Assembly (NCBI GenBank): GCA_910578275.1 | Contig: CAJTPR010000004.1 | Span: forward strand, 135,709 to 199,708 | From: an uncultured Bacteroidales bacterium | GTDB lineage: Bacteria; Bacteroidota; Bacteroidia; Bacteroidales; P3 | DNA: 64,000 nucleotides | Direction: 5' to 3' | Part shown: positions 17,895 through 27,577 of the stretch, piece after piece | Position numbering within the stretch: the first letter of the stretch is position 1 | How the letters are laid out: each line of letters begins with the position of its first letter | The notes under the pieces: generated by a model | Seen by the model: the letters and a program-made list of their open reading frames with translations, nothing else | Databases searched by the model: none | What the model was told of the DNA's origin: nothing | Made by a program: the position numbers and the translations under genes

Positions 17895-18890
17895 CTATTT
17901 GGTATCGTAAGCCCATTTGAGCCAGATACCGCCCCACGAAAAACCCGCCCCGAAAGCACAAAGGACAAGGTCGTCGCCCTTCTTGAGCTGCTTCTCCCAT
18001 TCGCAAAACAAAAGGGGAATGGTAGCCGAAGTCGTGTTGCCGTATTTCTGGATATTGATCATCACATGTTCCTTGGGCACGTCCAAACGCTTCTGGACGG
18101 CATCGATGATGCGCAAATTGGCCTGATGCGGGACAATCCATACATGGGAGGGATCGAGGTTGTTGCGCTTGACGATCGTTTCGGCCGTGTCCGCCATCTT
18201 CGAGACCGCCCATTTGAATACGGGTTGTCCCTCCTGGTAGATATAGTGCATACGCTTGTCCACCGTCTCGTGGGAAGGCGGAATGAGCGAGCCGCCGGCT
18301 TTCATGTGCAGGTGTATCCAGCCCGAACCGTCGGAATGCAGGTCCTCGTCCAACACGCCCAGTTGTTCGGTAACGGGTTCCAGCAGGACCGCCGCCGCGC
18401 CGTCGCCGAATATGGGACAAGTGGAACGATCGGTATAATCGACCATCGACGACATCTTTTCCGCCCCGACCAGCACCACTTTCTTGTACCGGCCGCTTTC
18501 CACATAGTGCGAAACGGCTGAAAGGGCAAAAACGAAACCGGAACAGCCCGAATTGATGTCGAACGCGAAAGCATTCCTGGCGCCCACCTTGTCGGCCACC
18601 AGACAAGCCGTGGCCGGAAAACGCATGTCGGGCGTGACGGTAGCGCAGACAAGCAAATCTATTTCTTCGGGCGAGACGCCTTTCTTGCGCAACAAGTCGT
18701 CGACCGCCTGTTCGGCCATATACGCCGTGGCCTTGTCGGGGTCGCGCAGGATACGGCGTTCCTTGATCCCGATACGTGTCATTATCCATTCGTCCGAGGT
18801 ATCCACCATCCGGCTCAGTTCCTCGTTGGTAAGCACATAATCAGGAATATAACATCCAACTCCCGTTATGGCTGCATTGATTTTTTCCAT
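17895..18890 (-). CDS. fabH: 3-oxoacyl-ACP synthase III
   Basis: Initiates fatty-acid synthesis by condensing an acyl-CoA primer with malonyl-ACP. The 331-residue protein carries the full catalytic triad: C116 in DINSGCSGF, H255 in PHQANLR and N285 in KYGNTTSA. The frame is open far upstream through plsX in another phase; the protein starts at ATG 18890 (MEKINAAITGVGCYIPDY). It follows plsX by 11 bases and ends just before a strong terminator, closing the phospholipid/fatty-acid operon. Confidence 0.96.
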   Translation of the reverse strand: MEKINAAITGVGCYIPDYVLTNEELSRMVDTSDEWIMTRIGIKERRILRDPDKATAYMAEQAVDDLLRKKGVSPEEIDLLVCATVTPDMRFPATACLVADKVGARNAFAFDINSGCSGFVFALSAVSHYVESGRYKKVVLVGAEKMSSMVDYTDRSTCPIFGDGAAAVLLEPVTEQLGVLDEDLHSDGSGWIHLHMKAGGSLIPPSHETVDKRMHYIYQEGQPVFKWAVSKMADTAETIVKRNNLDPSHVWIVPHQANLRIIDAVQKRLDVPKEHVMINIQKYGNTTSATIPLLFCEWEKQLKKGDDLVLCAFGAGFSWGGIWLKWAYDTK

Positions 18891-18901
18891 AAACCCGTTC
18901 T

Positions 18902-19867
18902 TTACGCGTTGCCGTCCTGGCTTGCATAGGCGGCGAACAACCGGCGAAGCGCATCGACCAGGCCTTGCTCGCTCATCCGCTTGGACTGCAAAAGCATGTT
19001 CTTGACGGCCAAGGCACTGGAAATGCCATGTCCCAGCACGACGGGCGCGTTCACGCCCAGGATGGGACTTCCGCCGTAGAGTTCGTAATTCAGCCTGTCG
19101 AAAAGCGGATCGCCAAGTCCCCGCTTTTGTATAAGCCTGTAAAATGTTTCTATTTCCTTCAAGACGATATTGCCCACGAAACCGTCGGTCACCATGACAT
19201 CGACATGGTTCTTGAACAACTCGCGCGGTTCCATGTTTCCCGTAAAACGGATATGGGGACATGCCTTGAGCATGGGAAAAACGGCCTGGCATTGCAAATT
19301 GCCCTTGCCGTCTTCGGTCCCCACGTTCAAAAGTCCCACCTTCGGATCGGCTTTTCCCAATACGTAGCGGGCATACAAGCTCCCGATGATGGCGAACTGC
19401 ACCATCACCTCGGGCTTGGCGTCCGGCGTGGTACCGATGTCGAGCAAAAGTCCGTACGTGCCGTCTTCTTGCGGTATCATCGTGCACGTGCAAGGCCGCG
19501 ATACGCCGGGAATGCACTTTATGCTCGTGACGGCCCCCGCCAGCATGGCTCCGGAATTGCCCGCGCTGGCAAAGGCGTCCAATTGCCCTTGCGCCAACAT
19601 CCTGAAACCCGTGGCGATGCCTGATCCGGGCTTTTCGGACAAGGCCTTGAGCGGCTTTTCCTCCATGGTGATTTCCTGAGGGCAATGCACGATGGCGAAC
19701 CGGTCCTGACCGACATCCCTGCGACGCAATTCCTCGCGGATAAGCGCCTCGGGCCCCAGCAGGACGACGACGTTGCCCGCACCGATCTCGTCCAAGGCCG
19801 AAACAGCCCCGTCAATGGTAGCGGCGGGGGCGAAATCTCCCCCCATTATGTCCAATCCGAATTTCAT
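18902..19867 (-). CDS. plsX: Phosphate acyltransferase PlsX
   Basis: Makes acyl-phosphate from acyl-ACP, the first acyl donor for glycerol-3-phosphate acylation by PlsY. The 321 residues show the family's opening MKFGLDIMGGDFAPAATIDGA, the FASAGNSGAMLAGA motif, a TYGLLLDIGTTPDAKPE segment and VTDGFVGNIVLKEIE. ATG 19867 is chosen over an in-frame TTG four codons upstream because it matches the conserved N terminus. It sits between rpmF and fabH as in many bacteria. Confidence 0.96.
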   Translation of the reverse strand: MKFGLDIMGGDFAPAATIDGAVSALDEIGAGNVVVLLGPEALIREELRRRDVGQDRFAIVHCPQEITMEEKPLKALSEKPGSGIATGFRMLAQGQLDAFASAGNSGAMLAGAVTSIKCIPGVSRPCTCTMIPQEDGTYGLLLDIGTTPDAKPEVMVQFAIIGSLYARYVLGKADPKVGLLNVGTEDGKGNLQCQAVFPMLKACPHIRFTGNMEPRELFKNHVDVMVTDGFVGNIVLKEIETFYRLIQKRGLGDPLFDRLNYELYGGSPILGVNAPVVLGHGISSALAVKNMLLQSKRMSEQGLVDALRRLFAAYASQDGNA

Positions 19868-19902
19868 TACGGAAATCAAAGCGGCACGAAAGCCGCCTCT
19901 GT

Positions 19903-20091
19903 CTATGCGTTGGGCGTATTGGCTTCAACGACCTGCTTGCCGCGATAATAACCGCATTCGGGGCAAACATGGTGATACAACACGGGCGAACCGCAGTTGC
20001 CGCAAGTGGCCAACTGGGGCATATCCAATTTGTCGTGCGTTCTTCTCTTCCTGGTTCTGGTCTTGGAGAACCTCCATTTAGGATTAGGCAT
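19903..20091 (-). CDS. rpmF: 50S ribosomal protein L32
   Basis: 62 residues beginning MPNPKWRFSKTRTRKRRTHDK, with two CxxC pairs (CGNC and CPEC) that form the zinc ribbon of the C+ version of L32. The length is normal. It lies 21 bases after yceD and 35 bases before plsX, the classical coupling of a ribosomal protein gene with lipid synthesis. Confidence 0.97.
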   Translation of the reverse strand: MPNPKWRFSKTRTRKRRTHDKLDMPQLATCGNCGSPVLYHHVCPECGYYRGKQVVEANTPNA

Positions 20092-20112
20092 GATTCTATC
20101 TGTTTAAAACGT

Positions 20113-20661
20113 TTATATTCCTTCTTTCAATTTTTTCAAGGCATCCCATCGCGGATCCGTTTCCGTTCCCGTTTCCCGATCCAGGGCATGCAACCCGCAC
20201 AAGTCCAACATCGCCGGGTCGCAAGTAGGATTTCCGTTCCCGTCTTGCGGGCAAAATACCTGCATGGGACGGCTCAAGACGACGGTCTCGTAAAAATACG
20301 AAGCCAAGTCGAGGAACGTTTCCTTTTCGCTTATCCACCAAAGGTTCTCTTCGTCCAAGGCACCGGAATCTCCCTCCGAAACCGTCTTGACGATGATTTC
20401 CTCCTCCACGTCCACGTCATAACGCAAAGGGCGCAAGCAACGATCGCATCGGGTACCCGCCGTGCCGCTGAAACGAAAGAGAAGCGACATCATGCGTTCA
20501 TGCTTTTCCAGTTCCGCCGAGACATGTACGTCAAGGTCGGAAAACGCTTCCGTTCCAGGGAACAAATCCATGAAATCCTTTCCCAAGGAATACGAAAACG
20601 TATGTTTGCCCTCATTCAATCCGACGAATTCCAAACGGAACCCGTTTCCTTTTCTCGACAT
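20113..20661 (-). CDS. yceD: YceD/DUF177 family protein
   Basis: 182 residues of the DUF177 family, encoded directly upstream of rpmF in many bacteria and implicated in 23S rRNA metabolism in other organisms. The family's central TRCDRCLRPL motif (CxxC) is present, with a second pair of cysteines further down (VFCPQDGNGNPTCDPAMLDLCG), suggesting a metal site. ATG 20661 is 22 bases after a predicted TACCTTTG promoter, so this is the first gene of the yceD-rpmF-plsX-fabH operon. Confidence 0.9.
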   Translation of the reverse strand: MSRKGNGFRLEFVGLNEGKHTFSYSLGKDFMDLFPGTEAFSDLDVHVSAELEKHERMMSLLFRFSGTAGTRCDRCLRPLRYDVDVEEEIIVKTVSEGDSGALDEENLWWISEKETFLDLASYFYETVVLSRPMQVFCPQDGNGNPTCDPAMLDLCGLHALDRETGTETDPRWDALKKLKEGI

Positions 20662-20683
20662 GCGCAGGCACGATTAAAGCCCG

Positions 20684-20691
20684 CAAAGGTA
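20684..20691 (-). promoter_or_regulatory. Predicted -7 box for yceD-rpmF-plsX-fabH
   Basis: Reads TACCTTTG then C on the minus strand, a strong Bacteroidetes -7 match, 22 bases before the yceD start and directly after the terminator of the upstream gene. Confidence 0.6.
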
Positions 20692-20707
20692 ATATTTTTT
20701 TAGAAAA

Positions 20708-20729
20708 CTCCCGCTTTTTTAAACGGGAG
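20708..20729 (-). terminator. Terminator of the T9SS surface-protein gene
   Basis: Stem CTCCCG/CGGGAG with an A/T-rich loop, followed by TTTTCT on the minus strand; it lies 7 bases after the stop of the 1,754-residue protein. Confidence 0.75.
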
Positions 20730-20736
20730 CGTTCTC

Positions 20737-23700
20737 CTACCGGATCAAGGTCACCGAACCGTCGGCCGAAAGCTTGCGCCCGTTTTTCTTGGCATGGGCC
20801 CTGCAATGATAGATATACACCCCGCCCGGACAATCCTTGCCTTTGAATTTTCCGTCCCAACCCTCTTGCAGGCTATGACTCTCAAACACTTTTTCCCCAT
20901 TGCGGTTGAACACTTGCAGCACATATACCACCTGCTCGTCCACGGCGGTGGTAAGCGGGGCGAAACGGTCGTTCACTCCGTCGCCGTTGGGCGTAAAGGC
21001 GGAAGGGAAATACAAGTTGGAACAAAAATCCTCGTACACGTTCACTTCGGCATAATCGGAACAACCGTCCTTCTCGACATGGAGCGAATAAAACCCTTCG
21101 GACTTCACGATATAGTCTTTCCCGGACGAACCGTCCTGCCAAAGATATGTATCCATGCCTGCAGGACCGGACAACAATACCGAATCGCGCTGGCAAATCG
21201 TGATTTCCTCCTCGAATCCGATATGGGGAGAGGGACGTTCTTCCACGTCGAACGACTTTTCGCCCCGGCAACCGTCGTAAACCATTACCACGGAATATTT
21301 ACCGCCCGTCCGTATCGCCAGCGACGACCCCGTTTCTCCCGAAGGCATCCATTGGAAAACGGAACCGGGATAACGATCGTCGGACGCATCCATGACCAAG
21401 GTGACGCCGGAACACATGAACGTGTCGTTCACCATCGGCACGGGTACCACGCGCACGCCTATGTACACGCTGTCTCGGCCTTGGCAACCGTTGCGCTTCA
21501 CATGCAACGCATACCAACCGGCATTTTCAATGGCGGCCGCCGCTATGTGCACGAAGGAACCCGGCTGCACGGAATCCGGATACGACCAAGTCATGTCATC
21601 GCCCGCACGGACGTTTTCCGCCTCGAGGCGCATCGGCGAACCTTCACAGAAATATTTGCCGCCCGCATCTTCCAGCACGTCCAAGGCGACAATGCCGGGC
21701 CGCGGCAAGGAACGGACATGGACAAAGCGGCGAGCCGTATCCAGACAAGCTCCTCGCCGGATGACCAAGAACATGTCCGCACTGTCTTCCAAGGTCAGTC
21801 CGCCCCAGCCTATGTTGGGCGACGCATTGAAATTCCCGTGGGGCCGGTTGCCCGAATACCAGAAATACTCGGCATCAGGACCTTGATCCAAGGCGCGTGT
21901 GTTCAAGTCCGCTCCCTCGCAGTAGAACGAATCCAACGTAAAGTCCGGTTGCGAATGCGGATCCACACGCACATAAACGTCAGACATGGAATGGCAACGG
22001 TCAACCATGACCTCCAAGCGGTACAAACCGCTGTCGGCCAATGTCAAGGCATTCCCCTCGTAGCGAGTCTGTCCGATCTTGTCCTGCAACAGGTTTCCGG
22101 CCTTGTCATACCACGCGAAACGGCTCTTGCCCAGCCATTCCGCATCCAGTCCCGTGACCACGTCGAGCGTCAACGGTTCCTGGTCGCAAAACCCGCTGTC
22201 GGTAAAATCGAAGTTCGGCACGGGATACATCCTCAGGTGCACTTGCCTCGAAACCTCGCATTCCTTCCTCGTGAACTTGACCGTATATACGCCCGTGTCG
22301 GCAGGCTCGTAAGGGGTGAACGTCAAGGCCGTGCAAGAGCAGATGGAAGTTCCGTCGGGATGAAACCATTCGTACGAAACATCCGCGCCCGCCTCGGGCA
22401 AGATGGACAACCCCTCGCCATTGCATGCCAATGTGTCCTCGGTCACCTTGGCCGACGGCTCAAGGTAAACGAATATCGAATCCTTGGCCGAGCAACCCTT
22501 CCCGCTTTCCTTGCCGACCAGATAAAGCGTGTCGTCCTTGTCCACCTTGAATATGTAATCGCCGGCCGTGGAAATCGAGCCGGGACTGGAAGCCTTGTAC
22601 CAATCGTAGGATTCGGCCCCTTGTCCTGTAAAGTGCACGTCGTGGCCTTGTCCGGCGCAATAGACCCTTCCCGGGAAATCCGGTTCGCCGTAAACCCCTA
22701 TCCTCACCGAAGGCGACGCGTACGACCGCATCTCGATCGTGTCGGACTTGGAACATCCGTTCAGCCCCCTCACCGCGCACACGACCGTAATCCTGTCGGA
22801 AGGCGGCACGGAGGGCAAGGCATACGCCCGTCCGTCCACATACCATTTCACGCCTTGGAGCGAGTCCACTTGCGCCGGATCGAAAGGTCGGGTAGCCAGG
22901 ACCAAAGGCGCCGGACGGCAAGCCGAATTGTCGATGATGGATACCTGCGGTTCGGGCTTGGCATGGGCCCAGAACTGGATCGTGACAGGCGGAGGCGTGG
23001 AACATCCCGTCCGGGCCGTTACCGTATACAAATGGCTTTCGCCGCCCATCACGTCGAATATGGCCTTGTTCTCTCCGTCCAGATACAGGGTGTCTGCCTC
23101 CGAAAGACCGCCGCCCGGCATCTTGCGACGACGTGTCCAGGTGACACGCCCGTTCGTTCCCGCCCGCAATGTGACCGTATCGGCCGGACAATGCTCCTGG
23201 TCGGCGATGAAGGCGTTATATACAGGCAAATCCGCCATGATGACGATCGTGTCCTTGATCGTGCTTCCGGCCGAACATTGGTAGCGCAAATCCGCCGTGG
23301 CCACACGGTAATCCCCGCTGGTGGCCGATGGTATCTGCAAGCCTTGCGGACATTGCAGGTTGGTTATCATCGTCCCGTCCACATATCCGCCCAAATCGAG
23401 CGATTGCCCGTCGCAAGCCCATACCGTATCCCGTATGAAGATACGAGGCTTTTCGATGACGGCGATGCGCAACGTGTCATGGCGTACGATCGCCGTATCC
23501 CTTATCTTCGTACGTACCTTGAACGGGTAAACGCCCGGAACCTGCGCCCTGACCGTATAATGGAAGCGCTTCATCTTGCGCGTCTTGAGTTTGCCGCTCC
23601 CGTCCTTATACTCGTACGTCCAATCTTCAAGTCCCGTTCCGACGGGCCGGATGCCCGCATCGCTCCATTCGATGCTTTTGAGCGTATCGAAGAAATTCTG

Positions 23701-26001
23701 GCTGTACACGTACAAGTCCACGATGTCGCCCTGACATACGCTGTCCGGTTCGGGCACGTTGATCAACGAACACACGTCGGCCATGCCGATGGACGTATTG
23801 TCGACCGCCTCCCCCAAGGAAAGCTCGCCGAGGTTCCTTATCGTAAACGGTATCAAGGCCGGCTGGCCTGAGAGCTGCATCAACGTCAATACCGGAACAT
23901 GGTAAATCGAATCGCCTTCGTTGTAGGTTACCGTGACATGGTAGTCCATGTCGTCGAAGAGGTAACGACGCAACATATACTGCGGCACCCTCGTCAAGTT
24001 CCAGGCTTCCCGCACCGGATCCATCCTGTTGGCGCCGGTCGATACCAGGTCCACCTTCGAAAGCCGGGGCGAGGTTTCCATGTTCGGAAATTCTATCGTG
24101 GCACTGAAAGCCATTCCCGGACACATCGGGCAGTTCCTTTCGCTCACCACCACCTGCCCTTGGAAATAAGGAGGACAGGCGTCCACCTTCAAGTTGAAGC
24201 GCTTGGTCAACGACAACGGCTGCGTGGAGCCTGTCATGTGATAGTACAACGTGACGGATATGCTGTCTTCGCGCGAGGCGATGCCGGGCGCCCCCGCGTA
24301 ATACGGCCGGAAATCCATCTTGTCGACCAGCGCTCCCGCTTCCAACGGATCGCGCTGGAACACGAACACGGGATGGTTGCCGATGACGATGGAGTCGGCA
24401 TGCAAGTTGTCCGGCTTGTTGGACAGTTGCAGCGTACGGGGTTCGCCGATACATTTCCCGGATTCCACGAGCCTGAACTCCATCGCGCAATTGCCTTTTT
24501 GCTTGAGCGGAACGATTTCTTCCTTGCCGGCAGTGAACTTGCAACTTCCGTCGTCGACCGAGAACCGTACCTTGACCCTTATCTGGCCGTATTTTGACAA
24601 AGCGGCCACCGTGACAGGTTCCGAACTCTTGTATATTCTCTTGTGCGGCTTTCCGGACGATTCCGGGACGAAAGACGAGGTAATGTCGCCCGCCGCCGAA
24701 AGTATCGTCACCGAACTTATGGTCACCACGTTCTCCTGCCCGGAGATTTCCAGTTCGGCGGGCTGGTCGGGACAATACTCGTACTTGAACGACAAGTAGT
24801 CGGTATCGACCTTCACTTCCACTTCTTTCCTGAACGTTCCCGTCCTTACCGGTTCCTGTTTGCTGTAAGGACAAGAAATCCGGTAGGCGGCTTCGGCCTG
24901 CAAGGTTTGTTTCGGATCGGCCTTCGAATAGTTCTCCCAACGCACCTGCCAACGATACAAGTCACTTGAAGGTTCCTGATAGGGGAAAGGCATCTTTTTG
25001 GAAACGACCAGCTTGGAACCCGGCGTCAAGACCGGTTCGCCCTGTATCGTGCACAAGCCCTTGTAGAGGTTTTGCAGGCTGATTTCCTTGTCCTGGCAAG
25101 GCCTGAGGCTTATCGAGTTCGCTATCTGGGGCTTGCAATCCACACCCCGCCCCACGCGCAAGTCGAAAGTCGTGTCCACCGTTCCGGAAACGGAGCCGCA
25201 GGCGTTGCTCAATGAAACGACGGCCCTTATCGTCGCACGTTTTTGCAACGTGCCCGAAGGCATCTTCTCCTCGGTCGTGCTGCCGTCCGCCCAGGTAATG
25301 CTCGCGCTGTTCACGCTCGCGCCGTGCGAGACCCCTTTCAGTATTTCGTCCACCCGGGGGAAATAGCCGCATTCCGAACAGAACGTACCCTGCAAATCCG
25401 TGTTCAGTTCCAATTCCATACCCGGCAGATCGGGCTTGGTATTGACGACCATGTGTATGGTCGTATCGACGAAACCGCAGATATTGTAGGATTGGGCCGT
25501 AACCTTGCAGCTTTCTTTCAATTCGAAAGACCACGTCGTGTTCGCCTCCACGGAATTATCTTCCGTCGAAACCTTCCAATAAACCGGCTCCGTATGTTTG
25601 CGGACCTCGAAACTCACCGTGGTTCCCTCGCAAAGCCCGTCCACGGGAAGAGGACGGGGGGAAGTGACGGCAATGTCCAGCACGGGCGGCTGGACGACGG
25701 AAATGACGGCCGTGGCCGTATGGCTTCCCGCCTGGTCTTGATAGGAAATCACATAGGTGGAGGTCGTCGAAGGCTGCACCATCGTCACCTTTCCCAGATC
25801 CAACGGAGTCCCGTTTTCCGTGACAGAGGTCACCGTGCAGTTGCTCGACAATATCTTATAGAGCCCTCCGTCCACGAACACGGATGCACCCGGGCAGACT
25901 TCCCTGTCGAAAGCCTGCAAGCTCTGCGACCGGGAGAACGAAAAAAAGGAAACCATCACGAACGCCATGCCCGACGCCGCAAGGCGGAACAAATTTTTCA
26001 T
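20737..26001 (-). CDS. Giant secreted protein with T9SS type B (gliding-motility-associated) C-terminal sorting domain
   Basis: 1,754 residues. N terminus: signal peptide MKNLFRLAASGMAFVMVSFF ending near FSRSQS. Body: a long series of beta-rich, Ig/PKD-like segments with regularly spaced cysteines (for example VCPGASVFV, LCEGTTVSF, VCQGDIVDL, EHCPADTVTL, CAGQGHDVHF, FCEGSPMRL), each resembling the C-x-G/E-x-x-V/L opening of SprB-type repeats. C terminus: about 85 residues NLYFPSAFTPNGDGVNDRFAP...NRNGEKVFES...GWDGKFKGKDCPGGVYIYHCRA, the signature of the type B sorting domain recognised by the type IX secretion system. The frame opens 34 codons earlier, but ATG 26001 begins the signal peptide. 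Predicted to be exported and anchored or released at the cell surface; an adhesin or motility-like role is inference. Confidence 0.9.
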   Translation of the reverse strand: MKNLFRLAASGMAFVMVSFFSFSRSQSLQAFDREVCPGASVFVDGGLYKILSSNCTVTSVTENGTPLDLGKVTMVQPSTTSTYVISYQDQAGSHTATAVISVVQPPVLDIAVTSPRPLPVDGLCEGTTVSFEVRKHTEPVYWKVSTEDNSVEANTTWSFELKESCKVTAQSYNICGFVDTTIHMVVNTKPDLPGMELELNTDLQGTFCSECGYFPRVDEILKGVSHGASVNSASITWADGSTTEEKMPSGTLQKRATIRAVVSLSNACGSVSGTVDTTFDLRVGRGVDCKPQIANSISLRPCQDKEISLQNLYKGLCTIQGEPVLTPGSKLVVSKKMPFPYQEPSSDLYRWQVRWENYSKADPKQTLQAEAAYRISCPYSKQEPVRTGTFRKEVEVKVDTDYLSFKYEYCPDQPAELEISGQENVVTISSVTILSAAGDITSSFVPESSGKPHKRIYKSSEPVTVAALSKYGQIRVKVRFSVDDGSCKFTAGKEEIVPLKQKGNCAMEFRLVESGKCIGEPRTLQLSNKPDNLHADSIVIGNHPVFVFQRDPLEAGALVDKMDFRPYYAGAPGIASREDSISVTLYYHMTGSTQPLSLTKRFNLKVDACPPYFQGQVVVSERNCPMCPGMAFSATIEFPNMETSPRLSKVDLVSTGANRMDPVREAWNLTRVPQYMLRRYLFDDMDYHVTVTYNEGDSIYHVPVLTLMQLSGQPALIPFTIRNLGELSLGEAVDNTSIGMADVCSLINVPEPDSVCQGDIVDLYVYSQNFFDTLKSIEWSDAGIRPVGTGLEDWTYEYKDGSGKLKTRKMKRFHYTVRAQVPGVYPFKVRTKIRDTAIVRHDTLRIAVIEKPRIFIRDTVWACDGQSLDLGGYVDGTMITNLQCPQGLQIPSATSGDYRVATADLRYQCSAGSTIKDTIVIMADLPVYNAFIADQEHCPADTVTLRAGTNGRVTWTRRRKMPGGGLSEADTLYLDGENKAIFDVMGGESHLYTVTARTGCSTPPPVTIQFWAHAKPEPQVSIIDNSACRPAPLVLATRPFDPAQVDSLQGVKWYVDGRAYALPSVPPSDRITVVCAVRGLNGCSKSDTIEMRSYASPSVRIGVYGEPDFPGRVYCAGQGHDVHFTGQGAESYDWYKASSPGSISTAGDYIFKVDKDDTLYLVGKESGKGCSAKDSIFVYLEPSAKVTEDTLACNGEGLSILPEAGADVSYEWFHPDGTSICSCTALTFTPYEPADTGVYTVKFTRKECEVSRQVHLRMYPVPNFDFTDSGFCDQEPLTLDVVTGLDAEWLGKSRFAWYDKAGNLLQDKIGQTRYEGNALTLADSGLYRLEVMVDRCHSMSDVYVRVDPHSQPDFTLDSFYCEGADLNTRALDQGPDAEYFWYSGNRPHGNFNASPNIGWGGLTLEDSADMFLVIRRGACLDTARRFVHVRSLPRPGIVALDVLEDAGGKYFCEGSPMRLEAENVRAGDDMTWSYPDSVQPGSFVHIAAAAIENAGWYALHVKRNGCQGRDSVYIGVRVVPVPMVNDTFMCSGVTLVMDASDDRYPGSVFQWMPSGETGSSLAIRTGGKYSVVMVYDGCRGEKSFDVEERPSPHIGFEEEITICQRDSVLLSGPAGMDTYLWQDGSSGKDYIVKSEGFYSLHVEKDGCSDYAEVNVYEDFCSNLYFPSAFTPNGDGVNDRFAPLTTAVDEQVVYVLQVFNRNGEKVFESHSLQEGWDGKFKGKDCPGGVYIYHCRAHAKKNGRKLSADGSVTLIR

Positions 26002-26025
26002 AAACCGACAGTTTATAATACCTTG

Positions 26026-26033
26026 CAAAGATA
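26026..26033 (-). promoter_or_regulatory. Predicted -7 box for the T9SS surface protein
   Basis: Reads TATCTTTG then C on the minus strand, 25 bases before the start at 26001. No -33 TTG at standard spacing. Confidence 0.5.
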
Positions 26034-26106
26034 CAAACAGAAATCCAATGATAAAAAACGCCTCCGGAGGGCGAATTTCCCAAGCCGTTCCGGATATTTC
26101 CACTTA

Positions 26107-26137
26107 TTGCCTTATTGCGTTGAATAACGTATTTTTG
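26107..26137 (+). promoter_or_regulatory. Predicted promoter of glyA
   Basis: TTG at 26107-26109, a 20-base spacer, then TATTTTTG at 26130-26137. This matches the full Bacteroidetes -33/-7 promoter model, 31 bases upstream of the glyA start. Confidence 0.65.
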
Positions 26138-26168
26138 CGGGATACGAAAATTTCTAAACCTTAACGAT

Positions 26169-27449
26169 ATGCAAAGAGACACGCAGATTTTCGACCTGAT
26201 TCAGCAGGAAAGAAAACGCCAGACTTCCGGTCTGGAACTGATTGCTTCCGAAAACTTCGTTTCCGACCAAGTGATGGAAGCCATGGGATCGGTCATGACC
26301 AACAAATATGCCGAAGGCTATCCCGGACACCGTTACTACGGCGGTTGCCAGATCGTCGACCAAAGCGAGCAACTGGCCATCGACCGCATCAAGGAAGTGT
26401 TCGGTGCCGAATATGCCAACGTGCAGCCCCATAGCGGCGCACAGGCCAACATGGCCGTTTTCGTGGCCTGCCTCAAACCCGGCGACACCTTCATGGGGCT
26501 CGACCTGGCTCACGGCGGACACCTTTCGCATGGTTCTCCCGTAAACTTCTCGGGGATGACCTATCGCCAGGTAGCCTACCGCGTCAGCGAGGAGACCGGC
26601 ACCATCGACTACGAACAGATGGAAAGGACCGCGCTGGAGGAAAAACCCAAATTGATCGTGGGCGGCGCCTCGGCCTATTCCCGCGACTGGGATTGGAAAC
26701 GCATGCGCGAAATCGCCGACAAGATCGGCGCGCTCCTCATGGCCGACATCGCCCACCCTGCCGGCCTGATCGCCTGCGGCTTGCTCAACGATCCGTTGCA
26801 ATACTGCCATATCGTGACCAGCACGACCCACAAGACCCTCCGCGGACCTCGCGGCGGCATCATCCTAATGGGCAAGGACTTTGAAAATCCTTGGGGCTTG
26901 AAGACGCCCAAGGGCGTGGTGAAGATGATGTCGCAAGTGCTGGATTCGGCCGTGTTCCCCGGCGTACAAGGCGGCCCGCTCGAACATGTCATCGCCGCCA
27001 AGGCCGTGGCCTTCGGCGAATGCCTCACCGACGACTACAAACGCTACATCCGGCAAGTGAAGACCAATGCCGCCGCCATGAGCAAGGCCTTTACCGAAAA
27101 GGGCTACAAGGTTATCAGCGGCGGAACGGACAACCATTTGATGCTCATCGACCTGCGCACCAAGTTCCCCGACCTCACCGGCAAGGTGGCCGAAAACACC
27201 TTGGTTCGTGCCGATATTACGATCAACAAGAACATGGTACCTTTCGACAGCCGTACCCCGTTCACCACCAGCGGCATACGTGTAGGAACGCCGGCCACGA
27301 CCACCCGCGGCCTCAAGGAAGCCGACATGCCCGTGGTCGTCGACCTGATCGACCAGGTGCTCTGCGACGTGAACAACGAGGCCGTCATCGAGAAAGTCCG
27401 CAAGACGGTGAACGAGATGATGAGCGATCGTCCTTTGTTCGCCTGGTAA
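26169..27449 (+). CDS. glyA: Serine hydroxymethyltransferase
   Basis: PLP enzyme interconverting serine and glycine while charging tetrahydrofolate with a one-carbon unit. The 426 residues show GLELIASENFVS, NKYAEGYPGHRYYGG, the active-site lysine K222 in STTHKTLRGPRGG and the folate-region motif NKNMVPFD. The length is normal. It is transcribed alone from its own promoter; the 128-base gap to mscL has no clear terminator, so read-through into mscL is possible. Confidence 0.97.
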   Translation: MQRDTQIFDLIQQERKRQTSGLELIASENFVSDQVMEAMGSVMTNKYAEGYPGHRYYGGCQIVDQSEQLAIDRIKEVFGAEYANVQPHSGAQANMAVFVACLKPGDTFMGLDLAHGGHLSHGSPVNFSGMTYRQVAYRVSEETGTIDYEQMERTALEEKPKLIVGGASAYSRDWDWKRMREIADKIGALLMADIAHPAGLIACGLLNDPLQYCHIVTSTTHKTLRGPRGGIILMGKDFENPWGLKTPKGVVKMMSQVLDSAVFPGVQGGPLEHVIAAKAVAFGECLTDDYKRYIRQVKTNAAAMSKAFTEKGYKVISGGTDNHLMLIDLRTKFPDLTGKVAENTLVRADITINKNMVPFDSRTPFTTSGIRVGTPATTTRGLKEADMPVVVDLIDQVLCDVNNEAVIEKVRKTVNEMMSDRPLFAW

Positions 27450-27577
27450 CTTTCCTGAACCGGAAGAGACTGGACTGCCGCCTTGCCTGCGGAATCCGGA
27501 ACCGGCCACGTACGCAAGCCGCGCAGTTCAGCCTTCTTCCCCTGACGCACTCGAAAAAGATTCAAAACCAAGAAATC

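Noticed and set aside
17895..19685. A 596-codon fused frame covering fabH and part of plsX
   Set aside because: The upstream part is plsX read in another phase; FabH begins at ATG 18890 with a family-typical start.
20794..23871. 1,025-codon plus-strand open frame opposite the T9SS gene
   Set aside because: Shadow of the large minus-strand gene, which has a signal peptide and sorting domain; the antisense translation is His/Arg-rich with no recognisable motif.
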